Notes under the pieces: generated by a model
What the model was told of the DNA's origin: nothing
Database searches by the model: none
The model's input: only the letters and a program-made list of their open reading frames with translations
NCBI GenBank assembly: GCA_017861095.1
Contig: JAGFXI010000106.1
Span: 1-7,237 of the forward strand
DNA from: Deltaproteobacteria bacterium
GTDB lineage: Bacteria > Desulfobacterota > Syntrophobacteria > BM002
Length of the DNA stretch: 7,237 nucleotides
Reading direction: 5' to 3'
Part shown: one piece after another, positions 1-5,884 of the stretch
How the letters are laid out: each line of letters starts with the position of its first letter
How positions within the stretch are numbered: the stretch's first letter is position 1
Made by a program: the position numbers and the translations under genes

Positions 1-1098
1 CGGGAAAAGAAGGCCTGGCGAGTCTCACCGCGAACGGGCTCCTCCTCGGCACGGCGAGACGTTCAGCCGAGGCGTTCAACGAAGAGCTGGACTTCATGGG
101 CGCATCCCTGGATGCGGGGGCAGGCCGTGACTACACCACCCTCAGTCTCCAGGTTTTGACCAGGGACCTGGATCGCGGCTTCAACCTCTTCATGGAAGCC
201 CTCACGCAGCCGACCTTTCCTGACGAGGAGCTCCGCAAGGAGGTGCAGCAGACCCTCGGCGCCATCCAAGCCGCTGACGAGCAGCCTGAAGAGGTGGCCG
301 AGAAGGCCTTCGATCGGGTGCTCTTTCTGAGGAGCCCCTATGCGCACCCGGTGGAAGGAACGGGGGAATCGCTGCCGCGGATCAGCGCCGAGGACGTGCG
401 CCAATTCCACCGGACCTGCTATCGACCTAACGTAACCGTCCTCGCCGTCGTGGGGGATGTGACGACCGAGCTAGTCCAGGGGAAGCTGATCCCCCGTCTC
501 ACCGCCTGGCAGGCGGGGACCGTCCCTGCCGAACAGTTTACCACCACCTTCGCCGAAGGGCCGAAGCGCGAGGAGATCGATCGCACCGTGACCCAGGCGA
601 CCATCGTCCTCGGCCACCGGGGGATCAGCCGGGATAACCCGGACTTCTACGCCCTTGCCGTGATGAACTACATCCTGGGAGGGGGAGGGCGTGGGGAGCT
701 TCTTCGATGCCAGGAAGTACCCGGGCTCCTTCCAGGTGGTGCTCCAGACCAAGAATGCCTCCGCCCGCGAGGCGATCGCTCTCGTCTTCCAGGAGATGGA
801 GAAGATGGGCGCGGAACCTGTCTCCGAGGAGGAATTGAGCCGGGCCAAGAAGTACCTGACCGGGAGCTTCCCGCTTCGGCTGGATACCCAGGGAAAGCTG
901 GCAGGCTTCCTTACTCTCGTGGAATACTTCGGGCTTGGCCTGGACTACCCCGAGCGCTATCCATCTCTCATCAACGCCGTTACCCGGGAAGAGGTGATCC
1001 GGGTGGCGAAGACCTACCTTCATCCGGAGAAGGCGATCCTCATCGTCGTCGCCAACCTCAAGGAGGCTGGGTTCGAAACAGGGAAGAGAGAGGAGTGA
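1..1098 (+). pseudogene. M16-family (pitrilysin-like) non-catalytic peptidase homologue, 5'-truncated by window and frame-broken
   Basis: The reading frame is open from the first complete codon at 3 to about 690 (about 229 residues). Coding then resumes in another frame at 691 and stops with TGA at 1096-1098. The first part resembles an M16 N-terminal domain: an EGLASLTANGLLLGT helix, DAGAGRDYTTLSL, then HPVEGTGESLPRISAEDVRQFH, RPNVTVLAVVGDV and YALAVMNYILGGGG. The second part (VGSFFDARKYPGSFQV, SEEELSRAKKYLTGSF) is the matching C-terminal half. Family members normally carry about 17-20 residues between the Gly run and GSFF, including an RGLAYS-type Arg/Tyr motif. That piece is missing and the frame shifts there, so a small deletion is the simplest reading. 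The HxxEH zinc motif of active members is replaced by SLTAN (21-35), which marks the inactive-subunit type that usually pairs with an active M16 subunit, often encoded just upstream. Family assignment is firm. Whether this is a true pseudogene or an assembly error cannot be decided here. Confidence 0.85.
677..696 (+). other. Four-run G tract (potential G-quadruplex) at the M16 frame break
   Basis: The sequence reads GGGAGGGGGAGGGCGTGGGG: four runs of at least three G with spacers of 1, 1 and 3 bases, which fits the standard G-quadruplex pattern. Part of it is simply the Gly-rich ILGGGG codons of the M16 fold. The junction between the two M16 reading frames falls inside or next to it, so it may have promoted a replication deletion or a sequencing/assembly collapse. 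Confidence 0.6.
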
Positions 1099-1126
1099 CG
1101 GGCCGGCGCCCTCTGCGAGGCTTTAG

Positions 1127-1411
1127 CAGGATGCTGAAAAACTCCTCGACCGGGGCTTACTATGTACAGGTGTGCACGGCAGACCTGAGCCGGGCCGGTC
1201 GGTTCCGCAAGGCCACGCCGTGGCGTGGTCGCACCATGAATAAGACTGTGGTGTTCCGACCCGCCTGCAGAGTCGTGGTACAAAGTTCGGTGGGCCTTCC
1301 GACAGGCCAGAGAGGTAAGAGGATGCTCCACATGCGCCTTGCTTCACCGACCAGCCCGGCTCACGTCGCAGTCTCCTCCGACATCATGAAAAAGAGTTTT
1401 TCAGCATCCTG
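1127..1411 (+). mobile_element. MITE-like element, copy 1 (285 bp, non-autonomous)
   Basis: The ends are perfect inverted repeats: CAGGATGCTGAAAAACTC at 1127-1144 and its complement at 1394-1411. Pairing extends two more bases on each side (AG at 1125, CT at 1412), making 20 bp. A second copy of the same length lies in reverse orientation at 2910-3194, about 89% identical by hand count (roughly 32 differences, no indels). No transposase is encoded, so any movement would need an enzyme supplied elsewhere. A frame of about 94 codons runs through both copies, but the differences mostly change amino acids, so I do not treat it as a gene. No clear target-site duplication is visible. The element starts 28 bp after the M16 stop codon. 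Confidence 0.8.
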
Positions 1412-1414
1412 CTG

Positions 1415-1479
1415 GCCATCCCGCCACGAGCGGGAGGGCGGGCGAGAGATCTCGTCATCGGTTACACCCCCGCCGTCAT
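1415..1479. other. Short intergenic segment with a hairpin, between element copy 1 and the exported-protein gene
   Basis: A 6-bp stem with a 5-nt loop (TCCCGC/CACGA/GCGGGA, 1419-1435) lies downstream of the leftward gene that ends at 1480, followed by the palindrome GAGATCTC. No T-run follows the stem on the minus strand. It could be a weak or factor-assisted terminator for the leftward gene, but the evidence is thin. Confidence 0.35.
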
Positions 1480-2205
1480 TTACTTGTATGCGCCGGACGG
1501 AAGGGGGGCGTCGCCGATCCCGTACAGCCCCGGGAAGCCTGGGACTTCCCGCACCGTCCTCGGGTAAGCGTCAAAGGCGTCCATGCAGTTCTCCTCGAAC
1601 TGGCCGAGTGCCTGCTGCTGGGCGCTGGACGGCGGGGCGGTACTCCGAGACGGGCCGCACTGGAAAACAGGCCCCGAAACGGCCTCGAGGTAGAAGATCC
1701 CGATGAGGTAGCTCCCGGTGCTCCCATCGGCCGTCAGAAAAGATTTTGCCAGAAGACAAGGGGGAAGAGAGTATCCCTGAGGGGTAATGAACTTCACGAC
1801 CGGCTCATTCCCGGTGAAGGAGATGAGGTGCGCTGCGCACTGATACTGTCGGTCGGCGAGGGTGCAGGTGCCGAAGTCCAGATCGGCGGCGATGTTGCCG
1901 AGAAGGTTGGCGGGAAAGCGCAGCAGCTCCGGTATGATTTGGATGCAAAAGATCCTTTGCACCTGGTCCTGTTTGGTATCTATGAATACGTAGGCCTTGC
2001 CCTGGGTCTGGTCGCCGAGCTCCGTCGTTGTCGCGAACTCGGTCTCGCCGATGTAGCGAAAGGGCGGACTCACCTTCACCATGAGCTGGGGAGTCGTCGA
2101 GACAAAGATGTTCTTCTGCACAAATCGGTCTGCCTGAGCCGGCACTGCCGTCAGGGGGCCCAGGCTCACCAGGCAGACCATCCAGACTACTAAGGATCTC
2201 TTCAT
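1480..2205 (-). CDS. Exported protein of unknown function (241 aa)
   Basis: I do not recognise a family. The start at 2205 is well supported: GGAGGAAGG lies just before the ATG, and the N-terminus is a typical Sec signal peptide (MKRSL, a hydrophobic core to about residue 20, then PAQA before D26), so the product should be periplasmic or secreted. Export rests on the signal peptide alone. The mature part is mixed and mostly beta-like (IFVSTTPQLMVKVSPPF, AYVFIDTKQDQVQRIFCIQI), with no transmembrane segment. It has six cysteines (87, 114, 123, 150, 183, 207), an even number compatible with three disulfides. The C-terminal 50 residues contain a low-complexity Ser/Pro/Gln stretch (188-199). The gene runs against its neighbours and lies between the two inverted element copies. 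An inverted repeat sits in its 5' leader. Confidence 0.75.
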   Translation of the reverse strand: MKRSLVVWMVCLVSLGPLTAVPAQADRFVQKNIFVSTTPQLMVKVSPPFRYIGETEFATTTELGDQTQGKAYVFIDTKQDQVQRIFCIQIIPELLRFPANLLGNIAADLDFGTCTLADRQYQCAAHLISFTGNEPVVKFITPQGYSLPPCLLAKSFLTADGSTGSYLIGIFYLEAVSGPVFQCGPSRSTAPPSSAQQQALGQFEENCMDAFDAYPRTVREVPGFPGLYGIGDAPLPSGAYK

Positions 2206-2221
2206 AGCCTTCCTCCTCGCC

Positions 2222-2247
2222 CTGCGCTGCGATCAGATGAAGCGCAG
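2222..2247 (-). promoter_or_regulatory. Inverted repeat in the 5' leader of the exported-protein gene
   Basis: CTGCGCT at 2222-2228 pairs perfectly with AGCGCAG at 2241-2247, leaving a 12-nt loop, and the repeat ends about ten bases before the Shine-Dalgarno region. On the minus strand a TATACT (2251-2246) that could serve as a -10 box overlaps its distal arm. I see no good -35 box. It could be an operator or an mRNA hairpin. Position and symmetry are seen directly; function is inferred. Confidence 0.4.
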
Positions 2248-2300
2248 TATAACCCGACTTCACGCCATGATGGAAGGCCGTCTTCGCGACAGTTTGGGGC

Positions 2301-2338
2301 TGGACGGGGACTGCGCCAAGATTGACAGGTCCCGTCCA
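2301..2338. repeat. Inverted repeat in the divergent intergenic region
   Basis: TGGACGGGGAC (2301-2311) pairs with GTCCCGTCCA (2329-2338) with one bulged G and a 17-nt loop that contains TTGACA (2322-2327). It lies in the 292-bp gap between the leftward exported-protein gene (start 2205) and the rightward small gene (start 2498). It could be an operator-like dyad. No good -10 box sits at the right distance from the TTGACA, so I do not call a promoter. The rest of the gap holds nothing else I can support. Confidence 0.4.
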
Positions 2339-2497
2339 ATGTCCTCGACAAGCCTTTTCTGCCGGCCCCTGGCATGTTATCCTAATATGGGTTTCCTGGT
2401 AACGTTCTTTGGACGTCGGTGAGCACTCTTAGGGACGTGGCGAAGCAAACCAATCTTGGGAGGCGCCAAGAAAGTTGATTAGCTTGGAGATCCTGTC

Positions 2498-2740
2498 ATG
2501 GAAGAAGGGGTCAGAAAGAAGATAGAAAAACTTATCGCTGGCATGAGCTGTCCGAAGGATTTCAAGTGCTACAGGTCGAATCTGGCAGACCTGTGTAAAG
2601 CGAAAGACATCGGTTTGGAGTCCTTCCTCGAATGCTTGGAGCATAATCCCACACATTGCGAATTTTCGATCAGCTATGGAGACGGTCACTATTGCAGGTG
2701 TCCCCTCCGTGTTTACATCGCGAAAAAACTCTCTGAGTGA
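2498..2740 (+). CDS. Small cysteine-rich protein of unknown function (80 aa)
   Basis: The ATG at 2498 follows GGAG (2486-2489) with an 8-nt gap, and the frame ends in TGA at 2740. The protein has no signal peptide or membrane segment, so it is probably cytosolic. It has seven cysteines in 80 residues (18, 24, 33, 46, 54, 66, 68), including a CxC near the end (CRCP). The layout, with CPKDFKCY, then LCKAKDIGLESFLECLE, then CRCPLRVYIAKKL, resembles short hypothetical proteins I recall from deltaproteobacterial-type genomes. That resemblance is from memory and was not searched. The Cys set suggests metal binding or redox activity, but no characterised motif is present. The codons are visibly more A+T-rich than in neighbouring genes, which fits acquired DNA. 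The gene lies alone between the two MITE-like copies. Confidence 0.7.
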   Translation: MEEGVRKKIEKLIAGMSCPKDFKCYRSNLADLCKAKDIGLESFLECLEHNPTHCEFSISYGDGHYCRCPLRVYIAKKLSE

Positions 2741-2909
2741 GCTCTCTGTTCTGCCGCCATCCAACACGCTCGCACTAACCCGAATCCCTCGACCATCTGT
2801 TCGTACACGGTACCCTGATCGCCATCCCGAGGGATGTCCCACGGCACACCATTAGGAGACTTTCTTCTCCCACGATACTGTGGATTACCTGCATCAAGAA
2901 ATCTCCTAC
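2741..2909. other. Non-coding stretch between the small Cys-rich gene and element copy 2
   Basis: No convincing gene is present. Two small dyads are visible: CATCCC/GGGATG around 2823-2836 with a 2-nt centre, and GGAGA/TCTCC at 2855-2870 with a 6-nt loop. Neither is followed by a T-run, so neither is a classical terminator. A minus-strand frame covering 2429-2842 overlaps the Cys-rich gene and looks like its shadow. Confidence 0.4.
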
Positions 2910-3194
2910 CAGGCTGCTGAAAAACTCCTTTTCATGTTGTCGGAGGAGACTACCACCTGAGCCGGAGTGGGCGGTGAAGCAAGGCGCATGTGGAGCATCC
3001 TCTTACCTCTCTGGCCTGGCGTACAGCCTGGCGAACCTTCCACCACCGCTCTGCAGGCGGGTCGGAACACCACAACCTTATTCATGGCACGACCACGCCA
3101 CGGCGTGGCCTTGCGGACCCGACCGGCCCGGCTCAGGTCTGCCGTGCATACCCATGCATGGTGAGCCCCGGTCGAGGAGTTTTTCAGCATCCCG
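2910..3194 (-). mobile_element. MITE-like element, copy 2 (285 bp, inverted relative to copy 1)
   Basis: This is the reverse complement of 1127-1411 over the same length with no gaps. The ends read CAGGCTGCTGAAAAACTCC on the left and the complement of GGGATGCTGAAAAACTCC on the right, so the terminal repeats are slightly decayed compared with copy 1. Well-conserved blocks (around 3117-3145, 3091-3113 and 2970-3015) alternate with short variable islands. It encodes no transposase. It sits between the small Cys-rich gene and the response regulator. Outer boundaries are uncertain by a few bases because no target duplication is evident. Confidence 0.8.
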
Positions 3195-3364
3195 CCATAT
3201 CTTCGAATCTAACCCGGGAGTTCGCCCCTCACTCGCCTTTCAGGTAAGACCAACACCGACAGCCGAACCCTCCAGAGTCCTACAAACAAATCAGACCCGT
3301 GCCGATACGAGACCTGCCGCAGTCGATCTATAAACTTCGGTAATCGCTAGAGGAGCAGCAGAAG
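3195..3364 (+). other. Upstream region of the response regulator
   Basis: This 170-bp stretch has no gene. It must hold any promoter for the 3365-5884 cluster that is not supplied by the element. A TATAAA (3329-3334) is the best -10-like string, but no TTGACA-like box lies 16-18 bp upstream, so I make no promoter call. The Shine-Dalgarno TAGAGGAG (3348-3355) lies 9 nt before the ATG at 3365. Confidence 0.35.
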
Positions 3365-3742
3365 ATGCTGAAGGTGTACGTCGTCGATGACTCGGAACTG
3401 GTTCGGGAGAGGCTCATCGATATGGTGTCGGAGATCGAGGAGGTCGAGGTGGTAGGAGAAACGGGAGACCTGCGGGAAGCCAAGGCTTCCATCGGGCAGC
3501 TCAGACCCGATGCGGTGATCCTTGACATCCGCCTACCGGACGGGAACGGAATCACTCTCCTCCGCCATATGAAAAGGGAACGCCCGGCCGCCACGGTCAT
3601 CGTGCTCACCAACTATCCCTATCCCCAGTATCGGGAAGAGTGTCTTGATGCGGGCGCCGACTACTTCCTCTACAAGGCAACGGAATTCGATCAGGTCGGG
3701 GAGATATTGAGCCGGATCGCCGGCTCCGGAACGCCCCCGTGA
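3365..3742 (+). CDS. Single-domain response regulator (CheY-like receiver)
   Basis: The 125-residue protein is almost entirely one receiver domain, in which an Asp is phosphorylated by a histidine kinase. The acidic pair is D8-D9 (VYVVDDSELVRERL), the phospho-acceptor is D54 (VILDIRLPDGNG), the switch threonine is T82 (VIVLTNY) and the conserved lysine is K104 (YFLYKATEF). The LPDGNG stretch is typical of receivers joined to NarL-type output domains, but the protein stops about 20 residues after K104 with no DNA-binding or enzymatic domain. It probably acts by protein contact or as a phosphorelay intermediate. The start follows TAGAGGAG at good spacing. The gene leads a rightward cluster with htrA (74 nt gap) and usp. 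No histidine kinase is encoded in the window, so the partner is unknown. Confidence 0.93.
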   Translation: MLKVYVVDDSELVRERLIDMVSEIEEVEVVGETGDLREAKASIGQLRPDAVILDIRLPDGNGITLLRHMKRERPAATVIVLTNYPYPQYREECLDAGADYFLYKATEFDQVGEILSRIAGSGTPP

Positions 3743-3795
3743 AGATGTTCGACCTCACGGGCCTTGGACCGATGCACACGGAGCGCCGACAGTTC

Positions 3796-3819
3796 ATCGT
3801 ACAAAGGAGAACGATCATG
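3796..3819 (+). promoter_or_regulatory. Ribosome binding site of htrA, inside a short possible hairpin loop
   Basis: AAAGGAG before ACGATCATG sets the start at 3817. ATCGT (3796-3800) can pair with ACGAT (3811-3815), leaving the Shine-Dalgarno in a 10-nt loop. The stem is only 5 bp and weak. The start region is nearly the same as that of the usp gene (AAGGAGAGAACGATCATG, 5393-5410). Confidence 0.5.
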
Positions 3820-5286
3820 TGGCAGAGGGCGTCGAGACGAATCGTCATTCTATCCCTTGTCTTTCTCATCGCCGGGTTGACGGAATGTCAGGCGAGGCCC
3901 ACGCCCGGGCGCGAGGCGGTCGCGCAGGCGGCGGTGAGCGAGCACAGGAGCGGCGGGCAGTCCGCCGTTGATCTCAAGACGGCAATTCAGGTCGTAGCCA
4001 AGGAGACAATCCCCGCGGTCGTGCACATCGAGGTGACTCAGCGGCAGGAGGTGACCAATCCCTTGGTTCCCTTCGAGAACGACCCCTTCTTTCGCTACTT
4101 TTTCAACGTCCCCCGCATGCCGCGGAAGTTCAAACGAGAGCTGAAGGGGCTCGGCACCGGGATGATCATGGATGCCAAGGGCCACATCCTGACCAACCAC
4201 CACGTCGTGGGGGGAGCAACGGAGATCAAGGTGCTCTTGGCGGACGGTTCCGAATACACGGGTAAGGTGGTGGGGACGGATCCGAAGACGGACCTCGCCG
4301 TGATCCAGATCCCCGCCGATAAGCCGCTCCCCCACGTGACCTTTGGCGACTCCGACAAGGTGGAGGTGGGAGAGTGGGTCGTGGCCATCGGCCATCCGCG
4401 CGGTCTCGATGAGACCGTGACCCAGGGCATCATCAGTGCCAAGCACCGGACGGGCATTATGAATCCAAGTAGCTACCAGGACTATCTCCAGACCGACGCC
4501 GCCATCAACCCCGGAAACAGCGGCGGCCCTCTCCTGGACCTTGAGGGCGAGGTGATCGGGGTCAACGCCGCCATCGCCTCCCAGTCGGGTGGTTTCGAGG
4601 GGATCGGGTTTGCAATCCCGAGCAACATGGCCCTTCACATCGCCACCGCCCTCATCGCTCACGGGAAGGTGGAGCGAGGCTGGCTGGGCGTGAGCATACA
4701 GGATCTCACTCCGGAGTTGGCGAAGAAATTCACCCTTGCCAATACAAGAGGCGCCCTGATTGCCGAGGTGCTCAAGGGCAGTCCCGCCGACAAAGGGGGT
4801 CTCAAGCGCGGCGACGTGATCCTTTCCTACCGCGGCAAACCGGTGCCCGACTCGGGTGCCCTCCGAAACGAGGTCGCCAACACTCCCCTTGGTGAGAGCG
4901 CCAAGTTGATCGTATGGCGGGACGGAAAGCAACAGGAACTCACGGTCAAGGTCGGCAGCCTGGAAGAGGCCGCCAAGATGCTGCTCGGATCCGTCAAGGA
5001 GCGGCTCGGTGTGACAGTGCGGCCGGTGACCCCGAAAGAGACCGACGCCTACGGCCTCGATACCGACGAGGGTGTGGCGATCAGCTCCGTGGACCCGCAG
5101 GGACCCCTTGGCCAGGCCGGGTTCGAAGTGGACGACATCATCCTCGAGCTCAACGGCACTTCCGTCGAGGGGGTGGACGGGCTGGTCAACTTGGTGAATG
5201 GGCTGCCCCATAAGGAGAAGGTGATCATCAAGGCCCTCGATCATCGGAGCGGCGACACCGGCGACGTGGAGGTGACAGTCCGATAG
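3817..5286 (+). CDS. Periplasmic HtrA/Deg-type serine endoprotease with two PDZ domains
   Basis: The 489-residue product matches the usual DegP/DegQ/MucD length. The N-terminus (MWQRASRRIVILSLVFLIAGL) is a Sec signal. The LTEC that follows has Glu before Cys and is a poor lipobox, so a soluble periplasmic form is more likely than a lipoprotein. The trypsin-like domain spans about 55-285, with the triad H129 (TNHHVV), D159 (KTDLAV) and S235 (NPGNSGGPLL). PDZ1 covers about 289-380 (GWLGVSIQDLTPELAKKF, then GLKRGDVILSYRGKPV) and PDZ2 about 396-489 (RLGVTVRPVTP, then GFEVDDIILELNG). The family degrades or refolds misfolded envelope proteins, with PDZ1 presenting substrate C-termini and PDZ2 aiding oligomer assembly. 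A GTG at 3739 would extend the frame by 26 residues, but it lacks an RBS and would bury the signal peptide. degP, degQ and mucD cannot be told apart here, so no symbol is given. Confidence 0.96.
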   Translation: MWQRASRRIVILSLVFLIAGLTECQARPTPGREAVAQAAVSEHRSGGQSAVDLKTAIQVVAKETIPAVVHIEVTQRQEVTNPLVPFENDPFFRYFFNVPRMPRKFKRELKGLGTGMIMDAKGHILTNHHVVGGATEIKVLLADGSEYTGKVVGTDPKTDLAVIQIPADKPLPHVTFGDSDKVEVGEWVVAIGHPRGLDETVTQGIISAKHRTGIMNPSSYQDYLQTDAAINPGNSGGPLLDLEGEVIGVNAAIASQSGGFEGIGFAIPSNMALHIATALIAHGKVERGWLGVSIQDLTPELAKKFTLANTRGALIAEVLKGSPADKGGLKRGDVILSYRGKPVPDSGALRNEVANTPLGESAKLIVWRDGKQQELTVKVGSLEEAAKMLLGSVKERLGVTVRPVTPKETDAYGLDTDEGVAISSVDPQGPLGQAGFEVDDIILELNGTSVEGVDGLVNLVNGLPHKEKVIIKALDHRSGDTGDVEVTVR

Positions 5287-5407
5287 AGGAGGCGCGGAGA
5301 GCGACGGGAGCCCCTCCGCCCCCCGGGGATTGCCCCGAGAGAACGAACCAGGTATCAGAAGGCCCGCCGTTTGGGCGGGAGTCCATCCATGCAAGGAGAG
5401 AACGATC
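5287..5407 (+). other. Gap between htrA and usp with two small hairpins
   Basis: GCGGAG (5294-5299) pairs with CTCCGC (5314-5319). A tighter hairpin, CCCGCC/GTTTG/GGCGGG (5363-5379), lies just before the usp ribosome binding site. Neither has a T-run. They could process or stabilise a shared transcript, or end htrA transcription inefficiently. AAGGAGAG (5393-5400) is a clear Shine-Dalgarno for the ATG at 5408. Confidence 0.4.
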
Positions 5408-5884
5408 ATGCACGATGTGAAACGCATTCTCGTGGTGAGTAGATCGACAAAATATTCCAGTAAGGGAGTTCACTACGGAATCTCTTTGGCGAGAGCCATA
5501 GGCGCCGAGCTCTTCGTCCTCCATGTCTTCGACGATGTCTTCAGGCTGGAGCACTGGCAGCTTCCCATACCCTCTCTGAGAGCCTTTGAGGAAGAGTATC
5601 GGGCCATGCAGGAACGGGTCAAAGAGGAAATCGATGAGATGATCCGGAGTGAGCACGCGAAGGGGTTGCGGATCCAGGTCCTCATGCGGGACGGCAACCC
5701 GGAACGGGAGATCCTCGAGGTCGTCGAAGAGAACAAGATCGACCTGCTCATCATCATTGCCTACACGGAGGGACGCCTGGAACATTTCCTCTTCGGACGA
5801 ACCAATGAGGAGCTCCACAGAAAACTCCCGTGTTCCGTGCTCTTTGTGAAGAAGGAGCCGGCAAAGATTCCCTATCGGGAGTGA
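5408..5884 (+). CDS. Universal stress protein (UspA-like)
   Basis: The 158-residue cytosolic protein has the single-domain Usp layout: KRILVVSRSTKYSSKGVHYGISLARAIGAELFVLHVFD at the front, a helical acidic middle (57-82), VLMRDGNPEREILEVVEENKIDLLIII, and the C-terminal strand LPCSVLFVKK. In nucleotide-binding Usps the loop after the last third carries GxxG then nine residues and G(S/T). Here that region is IAYTEGRLEHFLFGRTNEE, so the first two glycines are replaced and only one Gly near the end (G130) remains. It may bind ATP poorly or belong to a non-ATP subgroup. The ATG at 5408 is chosen for its strong RBS; the upstream extension to 5330 has none. Position after htrA suggests a shared stress response. 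Confidence 0.9.
   Translation: MHDVKRILVVSRSTKYSSKGVHYGISLARAIGAELFVLHVFDDVFRLEHWQLPIPSLRAFEEEYRAMQERVKEEIDEMIRSEHAKGLRIQVLMRDGNPEREILEVVEENKIDLLIIIAYTEGRLEHFLFGRTNEELHRKLPCSVLFVKKEPAKIPYRE

Noticed and set aside
1131..1411. Open frame of about 94 codons spanning each element copy, as a real gene
   Set aside because: Differences between copies are mostly amino-acid-changing, the ATG lies inside the terminal repeat, and no Shine-Dalgarno precedes it.
2322..2388. Sigma70 promoter using TTGACA at 2322 or TAATAT at 2383
   Set aside because: Neither hexamer has an acceptable partner at 16-18 bp spacing.
2237..2422. Rightward 61-codon frame in the divergent gap
   Set aside because: It has no ribosome binding site and no recognisable protein pattern, and it overlaps the dyads and leader of the leftward gene.
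2429..2842. Leftward 137-codon frame opposite the Cys-rich gene
   Set aside because: The rightward 80-residue protein has a good RBS and a patterned Cys layout, so the opposite frame looks like its shadow.
3739..3816. GTG at 3739 as the htrA start
   Set aside because: It overlaps the preceding stop, lacks its own RBS, and would place 26 residues before a good signal peptide. ATG 3817 has a strong RBS.
3850..5427. Very long leftward frame opposite htrA
   Set aside because: It is an antisense shadow caused by high G+C codon bias. The sense strand encodes an unmistakable HtrA with triad and PDZ domains.
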